This document shows positions 49,937-62,055 of a DNA stretch of 64,000 bases, in pieces. The stretch spans positions 41,486,190 to 41,550,189 of the forward strand of contig CM045761.1 of assembly GCA_025200525.1 (NCBI GenBank), given 5' to 3'. The DNA comes from Camellia lanceoleosa (lineage: Eukaryota; Streptophyta; Magnoliopsida; Ericales; Theaceae). The notes beneath the pieces were generated by a model. That model did not search any database. It was not told the DNA's origin and saw nothing but the letters and a program-made list of their open reading frames with translations. A program made the position numbers and the translations under genes. Every line of letters begins with the position of its first letter. Within the stretch, counting starts at the first letter, position 1.

Positions 49937-51000
49937 TGATGGGCCGTTTCACACACCAAAAATAAATACTAAACTAGACCAAATTCTTTAGAATAATAAT
50001 AAGTCTAAGTATCAATCCATAAGGACGATTGTGAAATTAAACTAATTTAATTGCTAGATTCCTAAATTAATTTTGATTAAAAAGATTGATGGATATTATG
50101 ACTAAACAAGAATTAAATGAAATTGAATAATTAAATTGGCAATTAAAATTAGGGTTTGAGATATTAATTTTTGAGAAAAATCTTAGGGCAAAGAATTCAC
50201 CACTAACCACATAAATGAGATTTAACATCGGCCATCAGTTGCAATCTGGTTTGAAAGAGGGTTGTCACATTCAACGTACAATCACAAATCATCCCGAGTA
50301 GCATGAGATGTTTGCTCTAAACTGTAGCAACACAACCCATCTCTCGTAGCATGACTCATCTCGTATTTTGAACACAAACACAAAGAAAACTAATGTATGA
50401 AAAGTATTAAACATTCACAGAAAGTAAAATACTTGAAGAGATGAAAAGAATAATTATTATAAACTTCTAAAACGTCCATACATTTGTTCAAACCCTTTCA
50501 CAATCAAAACTAATGAAAATTCCTATTACATGGCTAGGGTTTCATCAAAACCCTAGAAAAGAATAACCTACCCACTCATGGAGGAATGGGAAGAGGTGGA
50601 AGAGATGGAAGCCCCCATGAAAGTTGCCTCTCAAGCTTAAGGAAAAATCACATTTTCTAAACCCTAGCGTCCCTTTTCTTAGAATAAATTTCAAACCCTT
50701 GGTTAACCTATTTTTCCTTCTTTTATTCTCAGTAGAACACACCCAAAATTCTGTGTAGTTGTCCCTAGGTGGACCGCACATGTGGTGTAGCTGGGCCGCA
50801 AGTGCGATGAGGTGGCTAACTTGGATTTTTCGCTTCTCACACGGAGAATCTGCTTTTGCGTCCTTTTTTTATTGAATTTGCATATTTTCTGTCAAATCTG
50901 TACAAGTGCATAAACACATCATCTCCGCCAAATAAACAGAATTAAAAGACTATAGATGTAACTTAAGCGACCTCAATGTGGTACCTTTCGGCCTACATCA
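49937..51000 (-). repeat. 5' LTR of the Athila-like element
   Basis: 1064 bp, tgatggg...tacatca. The partner copy is 31170-32272. It lacks the roughly 40 bases present in the other copy at about 31480-31535. Confidence 0.9.
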
Positions 51001-51791
51001 CCTAAGTAGGTGTTTGCAAGTAGGCATAACAAGCACTGTTAATCGCCACTTTACCAATTACTAACCGAAAGGCACATGGTACTTTCTCTACGCGTGTTTT
51101 CGATAATTCACTGTAGACAATCAGACCCACTTAACCAATACCAACTACACCATATTTGGATTTACCAACGTGTTTATCCCAAAAACAAATCAATATGATA
51201 TTGTTTCACAAAACAATTTCCTTTCTCAAAGCAATACTTTTCCAATGCAAGAGTCAAAATCGATTGCATCAATGATAAAATGAAATAGTGATGCAAATGT
51301 CCAATGCAATAATAAAGTTCCATTTAATAATTTCAACAATGCCAATTCGAAAGGTGATGATAATGAAATAAGGCGACAATACAATGTATTTTTATATCAA
51401 TACCTTGAAATTTCTTAATTTCTCAATTCATCTACACAATCATCCATTGTAATCAAATTTCACATCTCTTATCAATATAACATCATAATATATAATTCCA
51501 AGAAATAATATAACAATATTAACATTCATATATTCTCCACATATTAAATATCATTTTCTAAACTTGGTTTTCCAAGACAAACAAACGAAAAATTTTAAAA
51601 TTAACTATTCTCATTTCCTCCATGAAATTACCACATTTGATACAAACATAGGAATTTCTCCATCACTTTTTCACATAACAATTTACCGAGTATAAATTTC
51701 ACAATACCTCAACTTTTTTCCAAAATTTCCAAATTCTAGGGTTTCTACCAAAACAAGGTTTTTGTTATAGGAAAGTCAAAACAACAAGGAC
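51001..51791. mobile_element. Chromovirus-like LTR, right part
   Basis: Picks up where 31169 stops (aatccctaagtaggtg when the Athila-like element and its duplication are taken out). It has the 'gtttaccaacgtgttta' type text familiar from chromovirus LTRs. The outer end is uncertain. Confidence 0.4.
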
Positions 51792-51794
51792 TAA

Positions 51795-51995
51795 GGCCTC
51801 GTTTGGGAACAAGCTAATTTAGTAACTTTTTGACTATTTGGCTAAAAAAGTAGGTAAAAAAAACTTATATATTTGGGATGACTTTTTGACTAATTATGAA
51901 AAGATGTGCAAAAAGTAGAAAGAAAAGAGAATCTTTGACTTTTTGGTATGAGTTATTGGCTTTTTGGCTAAAAAGGTAAGTCCCCAAACGGGGCC
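51795..51995. mobile_element. Tourist-like (Harbinger) MITE, 201 bp
   Basis: Inverted ends ggcctcgtttggg and the reverse complement of ccccaaacggggcc, flanked by TAA on both sides (51792-51794, 51996-51998). The best-preserved copy of a family also present at 9953-10182 and, as remnants, near 29000 and 1360. Confidence 0.8.
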
Positions 51996-52253
51996 TAAAT
52001 TGACACATCCTGTAAACTACAGGGACCAAATTATTTTATGGGGTAAGTTGATATTTGTAAATAGTTGAAGAGATATTGCTATAATTAATTTTTATAATAT
52101 GAAAACTAAATATATATATTAATTTTAAAATTAAAAATATATTGATCTTAATGGTGGAGTCCAACCAAAAGAATGACTTTGAGGTAAGTGGTAGACTAGC
52201 CTAGCTCAAGTTTAAACTTTAATTTTTATTTTTAAAGGTTGAGTTAACTATAA

Positions 52254-52848
52254 CAAAAGGTGTAACTTAGGCGGATTCGGACGGATTGAGAGGTTGTCCA
52301 AACCCAACCCAAGTTATGCTGAAACTTGTCCAGGCCCGTCAAAACCCAAATTGTAAGCCGATGTTGTCTGTATAAGCCCAAATTGCACATAAATTTCAAT
52401 GGTTTTTTAATTAATTCGTTAAAATAGACTCTATTTACATTTCTTTTAAGAAAATCATTAATAACATTAAAACAAACAATTTATATAATGTAAGAGAGAT
52501 GACACTATGGTAGTCTTTACAATTTGAGTGAAAATAAAAAATGTAAGATTTTGTGTTGTATTATTGGTATATATAATATATATTTAATATGATTTAACAA
52601 TATAAATTACTTTAATATCATCTATTGGCTAATAATTTATATATATATTTAATATTTTTAAATATATAATTCATGTTTCGGGTTGCTTGCATCATTTGAT
52701 GTATTTGTTTAAGCCTGACTAAATTTAAGTCAAACTTCTAAATTTTTATCCAAATCCGTACCGAATTCAAAAATATCTTACCTAAGCCCTGAAAAATTTC
52801 AAGTTGGGCTCGGGTTACTCGGGCTGAGCCCACCCAAGTTATACCCCT
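52254..52848. mobile_element. Non-autonomous hAT element, 595 bp
   Basis: An 8-bp perfect duplication AACTATAA (52246-52253, 52849-52856) surrounds imperfect inverted ends (aaggtgtaacttaggcgg against the inverse of cccacccaagttatacccct). Interior motifs such as gggctcgggttactcgggct recall subterminal repeats. Non-coding. Confidence 0.75.
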
Positions 52849-52856
52849 AACTATAA

Positions 52857-53727
52857 TTGATCTATTTTGGGAGAGATCTTGGAATTGTGCTAAACAAAGT
52901 GAAGATTAATTTGAAGGATAACTGAGAAATAGACTATTCCCTTTGTTCTCTTTGCTATTTTATTCTATAAATTAATTTTAATGTTAGCTATTTTTGTTGA
53001 GTTTCACAAAGAAGATTAAGGGTAAAAGTTGATTGACACATTTGATTTGCTATATTACCGAATGAACATAAGATAAGCTATAATTGCAAAATTTCATGAC
53101 ATAATTTATTTACGTTTTACCGTAAGTGTAATTTTTATAATTTTTTTTTTGCCTTTATCTTTTATTATTTATATTATAGCACATTTTTGTTTTTAATATG
53201 TAGAACACACCATTGATAACAAGACTAAAATAATAATAATTGTAAATGTTATGAAAATAATTAAAAGTTATTTGATTTTAAGTCTCTTTTATCACTACAT
53301 TTTAAAATATTTTTTGATTACTATTTAATATATTAATCTTATTTTTCAATTATTTGTGTGATACCATGTATAGTACGGATGTAATGCTAGTTATTAATAT
53401 GCGCAAATGTTTATAGTTTAAGCTTTTCTTTTTTTTGTCCTTTTTTACTCTTTTGGGCTTAAGCAAGGTGTTTGGACATCTTTGAATACCTTATTGAACC
53501 CTAAGCATAGCTCAAATATGTTATTGGCTTGATAACAAAATTGAATTGCTCATCATAATAAATCATCTTCTATAAGGGTATTTGGATTGTTTTTTTACTT
53601 TTTTTTTTTTGGTTTTTTAGTAAACTTTTTATAAAAATAAAAATAAAAATTTTAGATTTTTAAATTATACTCAACTATACAAACCAGAAAAGTAAAATAA
53701 TAATAATAATTGGCTAACAAAAAATTA
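52857..53727. other. AT-rich spacer, no gene
   Basis: No coding sequence seen. A T-rich tract (53590-53625) and a short (taa)n run at about 53697-53710 precede the next element. Confidence 0.45.
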
Positions 53728-55146
53728 GAGTACTGCTATTAGCACCTATCAAAATTCTTTGGATCCCCCATTTCTTTGGACCCCAACCCTAAACCCTAAA
53801 TTTTAATAATATTTTTTTGGACACCCCACTTATTACCAAATCTACCCATATTCACAATGAAATGCACACCCACCTGAATCCATTCCAACATATGCACGCA
53901 ATTCACACCCCCAACCACACCCACTCTCTGCCTCTCTCTCTCTCTCTCTCTCCCTCCTCATCAATGATGTCTCTTCTTTCGCTTTTCTCTCACTCTCTCA
54001 AAACCCCTTTTGTTCATATGAAAACGTGAAGATTTTTCTCTCTCTTCTCTCTTCAACATTAACCACATCTAAAAAGTGGTTCCTGAAAACACAATGCATT
54101 TACTTGTGGGGTTGGTGTTCTTCGTCGATTAGGATTTCGACGACGTGGGTCTCTTTGGAATTTGCCATTGATTGGGAAATTCAGATGAGAAAGTGAAGAT
54201 TGAAGCGAATTGTAGGAATAGAAAACAATGTATATATATGGAAAACTAATCTCCATAATATTTCCATAATATTTTCAGAATAGAAAACTAATCTCCATAT
54301 TTTCACAATGAAATGTGCACCCTCCCAATTTGTTCACCACTGTGTAGCTGAAAAAATGTATTTTGTTCAGAACTGTTTTGTCGAACAATAATAATCCTAT
54401 CAGCACTGTATGTCCGAGCAAAATTTGTTCATCACTGTGTAACTTGAATCCATTCTAATTCACAACTTAAAATAACATGAATTAAATCCATTCAAAATAC
54501 ATAACTTAAATCCATTCCAATTCACTCTTTTCCATTCTAAGTTAGTTTAACAAAGAAAATTACATAACTGACTATCTGCATTAATGTTCGGAACATATGT
54601 ATTGAACGAAAGGATTATGTTCAGTACTGTGTTACCGAACATAATTGTAACAGTCAGCAAACCAGTACCGAACAACTCGAACAAAACAAGAACGACCGAA
54701 AACGACCGAGAATGTTAATACAAGACAGATGAGAATGTTGTCCTCGTCCTCCATTGCTCTACACAGTGAAATAAGTGATGAAGTATATGTTATACTTGAA
54801 GCAAAACTTTCAAGTTCAATAGCGTTGATGATGGTAATGAAGATGACACATTCAGGATTTAAGATGATTATAAAAATAATAGATTTAAGGTTTATGTTAA
54901 TTGGTTATGAAAAGTAATAGGTTTAGGATTTACAAACATGAAATACGTATAGTTGGAGTTGGAATTGGGGGTGGGGGTGTGTGTGGATGTCCAATATTAT
55001 AAAGTATTAATTATTATTGATAGGTGAGCGTTTTATTTCATAATGTCTTTTAATGTAATTTTACTTCAGAGTATAATTGTAATAAAAAAAAAAAATTATA
55101 AAATGAAGGGTCCAAAGAATTTTGACAGGTGCTAATAGTAGCACTC
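53728..55146. mobile_element. Long-TIR element (Mutator-type candidate), 1.4 kb
   Basis: The outer 38 bases are inverted with few mismatches (gctattagcacctatcaaaa against the inverse of ttttgacaggtgctaatagt). AAAAATTA flanks both sides (53720-53727, 55147-55154). Inside, 53930-53960 is a (CT)n leader-like tract. 54100-54150 contains a denser, more GC-rich patch (ttcgtcgattaggatttcgacgacg split over two motifs) that could be a captured exon edge. The class is uncertain because 8 bp also fits hAT. Confidence 0.6.
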
Positions 55147-55154
55147 AAAAATTA

Positions 55155-57246
55155 TTCTTGGCAACGGAATTGTTCTACATTTACTTCTTACATTTAAAAG
55201 GTCTATTTTTTTTTGTTAGTTTTACTTCAAAAAATAAAAAATAAGAGAGGAAACAAAAAAGAAGAAGATATTTTCGTCACATTTGAATTGGCATTGGGCT
55301 TTTCTATGAAATGTGTGTGATATTGTATTAAGAATGAAATTTTCCACATTAATATGTGTGAAATCTTTATGGCACACTTTAGACAAGCTTATTAGTTGCT
55401 TTTTCTCTTTGCAATTGCCAATGGGATCCACCAAATTCCAAAGAGTAGGGTTTTCAATCCTTTTTGTCGTAACATTTGGATGGAAGTCATTATGGAGTCA
55501 ACAATGGTGTAACAAAGATCCAAAACCAAAGTGAGTGGCTAAGAGAGAGAAATGCCTTTCTCCATCTCTCTTCTAAGTTCAGAGGTTAATCCCATCTAAA
55601 GGGAGCAGTTTTTCAAGATTACGATTCTACATCGATAATTTAAATTGTTTAGTATTTTTTAAAACATAGTGTGTAAATCAATCATATAAACAACCAGATC
55701 GATCCAATAATCATAATCACGTTAGTTTATCAAATTTATTTTTTGAAAAATGGGTGGTCTAGTAAGAATAAAACCCATTTATAACTTACCCCAAAAAAAA
55801 CCAAGTATTTATTCGGTATGCACTTTAAAATGAACATTTTTCAAATTTTTCAAGAAATAAAAGTAATTAAAAGTTCAAATGCCGCCATTTCTTGATCATT
55901 TTCATTTTAAATTTGAATATTTTAGAACTTCAAAAACTTGAGAACATTTATCTCTAAAATATGCTTCTGCTAATTGTGTTTTTAGAAGTAAAATTTAACT
56001 TTATATCATCTACACACAGGTTTCATGCCGCATTTATAGGGGAGACAAATGATTATGGCATTTCAGAGTTCTATAACAATTTAATAACAACTTTACATGC
56101 ATTTAATCATTGCAATTGGCCCACTAATATCTAACAATTGCATTAATCTGATAACTATAAAATCATGATCAATAAAAGAAAAGGAGTTTAAATTCAGCAG
56201 TAAAGTATATTCTATTCCATTTCACTGCTTGAAGATCAACATTTTCAATCCATGGCTAGCTAGAAATATATCAAGTCTAGTGTTCTTTTTGTTGCATTGT
56301 TCCCCAGCTTCTAGCATTATTTCTCCATCTCCTTACATGGTTTAGAATGAAGTGCTCATGGAGTGCAAGGGTGGTTAGGGTTTTGTGCTCCCCCCCACTC
56401 ATGAGCTCAAAAGTTCGAACCCTGCCTCCTCACCCTTTCCCTCTTCCCATAGGCTAAGCTAGAATAGGTATTTCCAGTGTCAACATAAAAATAAAAAAAT
56501 AAAATTATTAAAAAAACAATAATATTACTCATGAGTCATATTGACATTAGGGTTTCTTGTTTTCGTTAAACAAATCATTACCATCTGATAATGATGTAAA
56601 GGTCTTGTTTGCCAACCCCACTAAAAGTTTATCATAGTTATTACCAATACAATTATGTTTTTGGTGATTGATTTAATATGCTCTTAATACTAAAAACTTG
56701 GCATGAAATCTCAAGGGCTATATTTAGGTGTTGTATTTGTCAAAGGAATGTGTTGTATTTGTCAAAGGAAAGGACTACGTATACATCTAGAACGCCAAAC
56801 TCAGATGAATTAAAAATCTGTCTTATCTGTCTTATCCTATGATCTACCTGAACTAAATTCAGCTGGTTTAGAGAATTTCTCTGAAAAGAGAAGCAAAATT
56901 AAACAAGACAGAAAGTAAAAATTGTAACATAAATATTTCTCAGTTATACTAAAGTTTTTGTACAGCAAAAACTTCACCAAGATCAGAACAACTTTCTACA
57001 AAAAGAACTAGAATTAAATTCAAACACTCCTACATATAGGTGAAGTTTTAACTGCTCAAGCAGAGCAGTTCATAGCAACAACATTGAAAACATAAACCAA
57101 CAGAACTCAAATCATCTTGGTTTCTCATCTCAACACGGGGCCACCAAGTCTTGCTTTTTAAGCTATCCCAGAATTGCATACTGGGAACTGCAAGTTTAAG
57201 CAGCACCCATGGATCTCAAGAAACGCATTAATTAACAAACGAAAAC
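55155..57246. other. Intergenic region, no supported gene
   Basis: The span 55640-55740 is an arm-like remnant of the 14768 foldback (cagatcgatccaataatcataat). Nothing else is recognised. The last few hundred bases are probably the 3' region of the gene that begins at 60177. Confidence 0.5.
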
Positions 57247-60177
57247 TCACCTTCTTGATCTTCTTGCAGTCTGGCCTTCCCCTCTGCCCTCCGCTAGCCT
57301 TGAGGTCAAACCACTAGCCTGCACCATAGTCGGTCCTGTATTGCCATGATCTCGTGAAGGCCACGCCTGCCCCCATTGCCGGGTTGGACTAGAACAATCC
57401 CTAACAGATCCTGCCCTAGAACTCGACAACATTTGGTCCCTAAGAGCTTTCACTGATTTATATCCCTCCTTGTCATCCCCATAACCTTTCCTTTGAGCTT
57501 GCTTTTCAAGATCATAGAGTCTCTCAGTTTCACTTTGGAGTCCCCATTCAACTCCATCTGATATGCTCCTTTGAAGAGAAGTGCTTCTCCGTGGTGGTTT
57601 CCCAGAGGTAGAGTTCCTCCTCCCTTCGATTTCATCATCAATCAGAAGTGGAACTTTTCTAGAATCGTGAGGTACCCTAGAAGAATTTGTCCACTTGTAG
57701 TTCTTGTTATTGTTGTCCATGTTCAATTCTATAGAATGTAGATCACTTTCAGCCGAGTCTTCTTCTTCACAATCAACTCTGTCCTCCACTTCTCCATCCT
57801 CTTCTTTTATTTCATTCTGATGGGACCCAAAACGGGCTCTTCTCAAATAGGCAGCAATATCTTCAGAATTGCCACGACTTAGAGAATTGCGCCCCTTTTC
57901 TTTGCCCTGTTTGGTTCTCGCTAAAGCTTCAAGTTGATTCCTTAGCTTGTCAACAACAGCATTTTTAGCATCAGAGAGCCTCGTTTGAACTCTCTCTTCA
58001 CGCAACATATCAGCTAAATGAAGCATCTCTCTTTCCTTTTCACCCTCTTCATGTATTTTTGCAGACTCTCTCTTCAGTTCTTCAACTTCAGCATTATCAT
58101 CACTAGCTAAATCATCACATACTTTTTCCATTACTTCTCTCGCTCTCTTCTCACATTCAAGGTCTTTCACTGCCTTCATGAGTGATGACTTCGTCTCTGC
58201 TAATTCTTTCCCAAGTTTCTTGTTCAAACTCTCAAATCGCCTCCTAAGCTTCCTCTCTACCTCGAGTTCACCTGCAACTGACTCAACAGCAGCTTCGACC
58301 GCTTGTTGCTCCTTATTTTTCCACACCGCCTTTTCTTCAGCAAAACACTTCATAAGATGATTAATTTCATTTTGGTCCGAACGCTGTTCTTGGATCAGTT
58401 GATTGACCTGCAAGCGAGCCCTCTCAAGCTCGGCATGTAAGGCAGAGATAAGAGAAATGCTTGATGAAGGTTGATGATCATCCTGAGCCCAAATACGGTT
58501 GACTATTTTCAATAGCTCTTTAGAGGTGGTCAATGCATTACTAACATCCTTCAAACGCGTCCTACCACCAACCACAGAGCCACTAGGAGTCTGGCATCTG
58601 GATCTAGTCTCAACCTGCATTATGATAAATACAAACACAATAAACATGTATTGTCCTCTATCTCTCTTCAGACAGCCAACATATTGCAACATAAATATTT
58701 CAAAGCTTTCAAAAGTTTCAAAAGAAAAATATAGTTTGATTCAAAAAAAAAAAAAAATTAATATCAAGCTCAGAATTGCTATGTGCATGTAGAGAAAGAC
58801 ACAGATAGAGCATTAAATAACGGTCCCAAAAGTCACTTCAATTTCAAGAAAACAAAAGAATAAAAGATACAATGACAGATTAAAATTTAGAGAAAGAATT
58901 GTATCCCAAGGGAAGAAAGAAATTAGCTATAACCTCCATTAAACTGGCATTGCTAAGGGAATCCAAACCACCAACATTGTGGCCGCCAAGCCTGAGCCTA
59001 TGAGAAATCGATGGAGTCCTCCCATGGCGACTACCTGTACATGATCGATCCATCCTCTGCAATTTTTGAAATTTAATAAAAACCATTAAAATAATAATAG
59101 CAATAAAAACTTTGATAACAAGACAATAAAATGAAATAATATATAAAAATGAACCCAAAGCACAAGAACCACCAAATTCCCAATACTCAGAGTCTCTGAG
59201 ACAATGCTCCATTCTATGCGGGTTTCAAAAACATTTTTCCCATTCTCGAAAATTATAAAAGAAAGTGGGTTTTTAGATGTGTGTGTGCAGGTCTTGGTTG
59301 GACTCTTTTTTTTTTTTTTTTTTTTGGGGGGGTTAAATTCCCCTGAAATAAGCATATTTTTTGAAACTTGAAACATAATTCTAGTAATTTTCTGAAGTTT
59401 CAGAAATCTACTTCCATTGGCAATTGACAATTATTAGAAAACATATTTTCTTTTTCTTTTTCTTTTTCTTTTTTTGAATAAAATTTTGCTTTGATTTTGA
59501 TTGATCAATTGAAAGGGTTTCAAAATTTTCATTTTTTGAAAATGACATCAAGCCAACCACATAGATCCAAAATTTAGTCGAACACTTCCAATTACTACTG
59601 CTCTGCTCTGCTCTGCCTCAATTGATTCAAACAAAAACAAAGAATTTAAAAATCTCCTTTTTGTTCAACTGTTTTCTCAGCAACCAAACTGCAATCAAAG
59701 AAATTTATCAAAAAAATAAAAGAAACCCACCTCTGAAACAGGGCTGTGAGATGGATCAGACAAATGGGGAGGTAGAGAACCCGAATGCACCGATCTCGGC
59801 ACCCCCATTCTTTCTCTAACTCTCATCTCTCTCTTGATCGCTCTCTTCTCTTCCAAATTGTCCCCAACCCTAGGCGACGGAACCTCATTCATCTCCCACA
59901 ACGTCGCCGCCAGCTTCCTCGCAGACACCGGCCTCGACCTCCCACCACCGCTCTGCGACGGCGCGTACTTGGGAGAATCCACAGCCGCCGCCGTCGTCCT
60001 CCAAGACGGAACCGGAGTGCTCGATCTAGATCCCCGAGGCTTACCCACCAAAATGGCCCGCTTGAATCGGTAATTCTGCAACACAGAGGACGAAGACGAA
60101 GACGAAGAGCAACCCCTCTTTCGGATCTTGCAGGATCCGGGAATCAAACCCTCCACAACCCGATTCTGCCTTGGCAT
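57247..60177 (-). CDS. Coiled-coil protein, BRANCHLESS TRICHOME/At5g41620-like
   Basis: Three exons (59731-60177, 58934-59056, 57247-58614) with good GT-AG borders join in phase to 645 codons with no stop. The start MPRQNRVVEG is the only ATG before a conserved basic N-terminus with LVGKPRGSRSSTPVPSW and ARKLAATLWEMNEVPSP, a block I recall from the plant At5g41620/BLT family. Residues of about 220-420 form a long coiled coil (LHAELERARLQVNQLIQEQR, then Glu/Lys-rich heptads). The C-terminus is acidic, then Ser/Arg-rich. BRANCHLESS TRICHOME controls trichome branching through microtubule-linked partners; the role of this paralogue is not known to me. All codons look intact, unlike everything else in the window. 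The last sense codons overlap a perfect donor (aag|gtgagt), so a further exon cannot be excluded. Confidence 0.8.
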
Positions 60178-60640
60178 TATCAATTTCAATTTATCTCACA
60201 CACACACTCTCTCTCTCTGATCTATGAAGAAGAAGAAGAAGAATGGATCTGCATTTGAAAATTCAAACCCTAGAAATTTATGATATGGGTTTTGAAAGTG
60301 TATGTATATGCTTTTTCATAGCTGGAGCTGGTGGCTGGAGTGGGTTGGGGTAATCAGTAGCAGGAGAGCGAGGCAAACAAAAGGGAATGAGAGAGAGAGC
60401 ATGTGGAGGTGAAGGCGTGGCAGTTTGTGATTGGTTCAGATTGACTTTTGCTTTTGGTGTCAAATCATGTGATTGCAGGCGTATGATCGAATTCAGTCAA
60501 AATGGAGATCAACAGTCCGAGTAGTAGTAGAAGTAGAGGTGGGAATATTTTGAAGTTGGTGGCGGACAGGGTTTATTTTTTGGGTCGGAAAATCGTGTGG
60601 AGTTGTGACGAGTTTTCAAGGTGAAAAGTCATTGATTCGT
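60178..60640 (-). promoter_or_regulatory. Promoter and leader of the coiled-coil gene
   Basis: Directly upstream of the ATG lies a GA/CT-rich leader ((ac)n and (tc)n at about 60196-60218 on the plus strand). AAACCCTA, a telo-box motif common in promoters of growth-related plant genes, lies at 60265-60272. A second GA-rich tract lies at about 60385-60400. No TATA box could be fixed. Confidence 0.35.
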
Positions 60641-60649
60641 CTTCGGGCG

Positions 60650-60930
60650 TGGCGTAACTATACATTTTGGGGTGTTTTAAAAAGTTAGTAAAAAAATTAA
60701 TTTTTATTTTTTTATCAAATTTTTTGATTTTTTTAGAAGTGATTTGAAAAGTTAGTAAAAAATTAACTTTGTTAATTTTTGATTTAATATTTTTTTAAAG
60801 TGTTACATCATTCTAAAATGACTAAAATATCCTTACTTTTTAATTTTTGAATTAATTAATTAAAATGTTTCAAAGGGTACTTTGGTAAATTTAAAAGTTG
60901 CGTTTTGGGTCTTCCCCAAATAGGATTTCA
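60650..60930. repeat. Decayed MITE pair, 'aaaaagttagtaaaaaa' family
   Basis: The phrase 'gtgatttgaaaagttagtaaaaaattaa' (also at 1199) occurs twice, at about 60668 and 60737, and an inverse 'aaatgtttcaaagggtac' lies at about 60865. Probably two overlapping MITE copies. Borders are unclear. Confidence 0.45.
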
Positions 60931-62055
60931 GCGTTTTGGGTGTGTGTGGCGTTTTTGAGTTGGCCAACAAAAAGCTACGTCTTGGTCAAGTTGCCAAAAC
61001 GGCACTTCATCGATCATAATTTATATTTTTAATTATTTCATATAAATTTATAAATTTTCTTTTTTTTTTTATCAATTATAATATTATTAAAGTACCACGT
61101 GGCTGTTGACTTTTTGACTTTCGAAAGTTACTCTTGTAATTATGAGCATGCCAGCAAAGATCAATCAATTCTTACAGAATATTAATTATCAACCAATTAT
61201 CAAACGATTGTGTTTTAGTTCTTTCAGCCTCAATGAAAAGGACTTTTACTGGTAGCTTTGTTTAAGAGAATTAAGTAAACAATGATTAAATGAAGAACAA
61301 TTGTAGTATTTCATTAAGCAAAATGAAAGACTTACAAAGATCCAAATCAGTCTCATAGAAGTTTACAACAACAAGCTACTTGAAAACTACTCCTATAAAC
61401 GAAATGCAGTGCAGGAATTTGAAGTGCAGAAATATAAAGAACAAGAAATGTAAAACTGGACAAGAAATAAAGTAGAATAAAACTAGTTTTTTTTATCTGA
61501 GTCTGGGAGCACTTTTTGGGGCCTTCTCTGCTATTTATATTTCTCACTTCTAATTGTCGAACTGCACTTCTAACCGTCGAACCGACTCTCCATGATCGCT
61601 GATCATGTTGCTTTATAGTTAACTCTATTATGCCAATATCTGCAGCTAGACTTCCCTCTTAATTTTGAATTTAAATACGAGTAACCATTGAAACCACATC
61701 ATTTTGCATCTCTTTGCTGATCTAATGTTACGCAGATCTTATAAAAACCAATACTAACTGCCACGTGTACGATTACGATCGAAGGTTTGAATTGTTTTCC
61801 TGCATTGCCCTTATCTTGTTACGTGTCGAACTGTGATTGGCTTATACAAAATATGTAGCCAACAATACCTCCCGTACTAATATACCCAATACTTGGTAAT
61901 ATTAGTGGAGCAAGTATTTTATCCACGTCTTAGAACGTGCATAGGCTTTTGTATTTCTCAGAAATGTAACTGTCATTCATCATTTGCATTAAATTCTCTT
62001 CTAACCTTTGAACACTCTCACTATCTCAGTATTTGAAAAGACTGATACATCTTTT
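60931..62055. other. Intergenic, possible minus-strand LTR
   Basis: Read on the minus strand, ggtattgttggctacatat after a purine run (GGGAGG at about 61868-61875) looks like the polypurine tract and TGTTGG start of a Ty1/copia LTR running to about 61230. The opposite end is not clear and no copia protein is adjacent, so this remains tentative. Confidence 0.3.

Larger units (their letters stand above)
31170..51000 (-). mobile_element. Athila-like Ty3/gypsy LTR retrotransposon with nested insertions
   Basis: LTRs at 31170-32272 and 49937-51000 both start tgatggg and end tacatca on the plus strand. Flanks CCTAG and CCTAA are a 5-bp duplication with one mismatch. Read on the minus strand the order is 5' LTR, tRNA-Asp-like primer site, gag, protease, reverse transcriptase, RNase H, integrase, an extra 3' ORF, polypurine tract, 3' LTR. 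Protease before RT and integrase last is the Ty3/gypsy order, and the primer type plus the long 3' region point to the Athila group. Stops and frameshifts in several genes show it is dead. Three later insertions (38365-41643, 41800-42478, 43304-47678) account for about 8.3 kb. Confidence 0.85.

Noticed and set aside
30525..51791. Treating the chromovirus-like LTR as a complete element
   Set aside because: No primer site, polypurine tract or pol of a second gypsy type was found, so only an LTR piece is supported.
59785..60258. 157-codon plus-strand ORF with many Arg residues
   Set aside because: It is the antisense of exon 1 of the coiled-coil gene, whose minus-strand reading has conserved motifs and splice sites.
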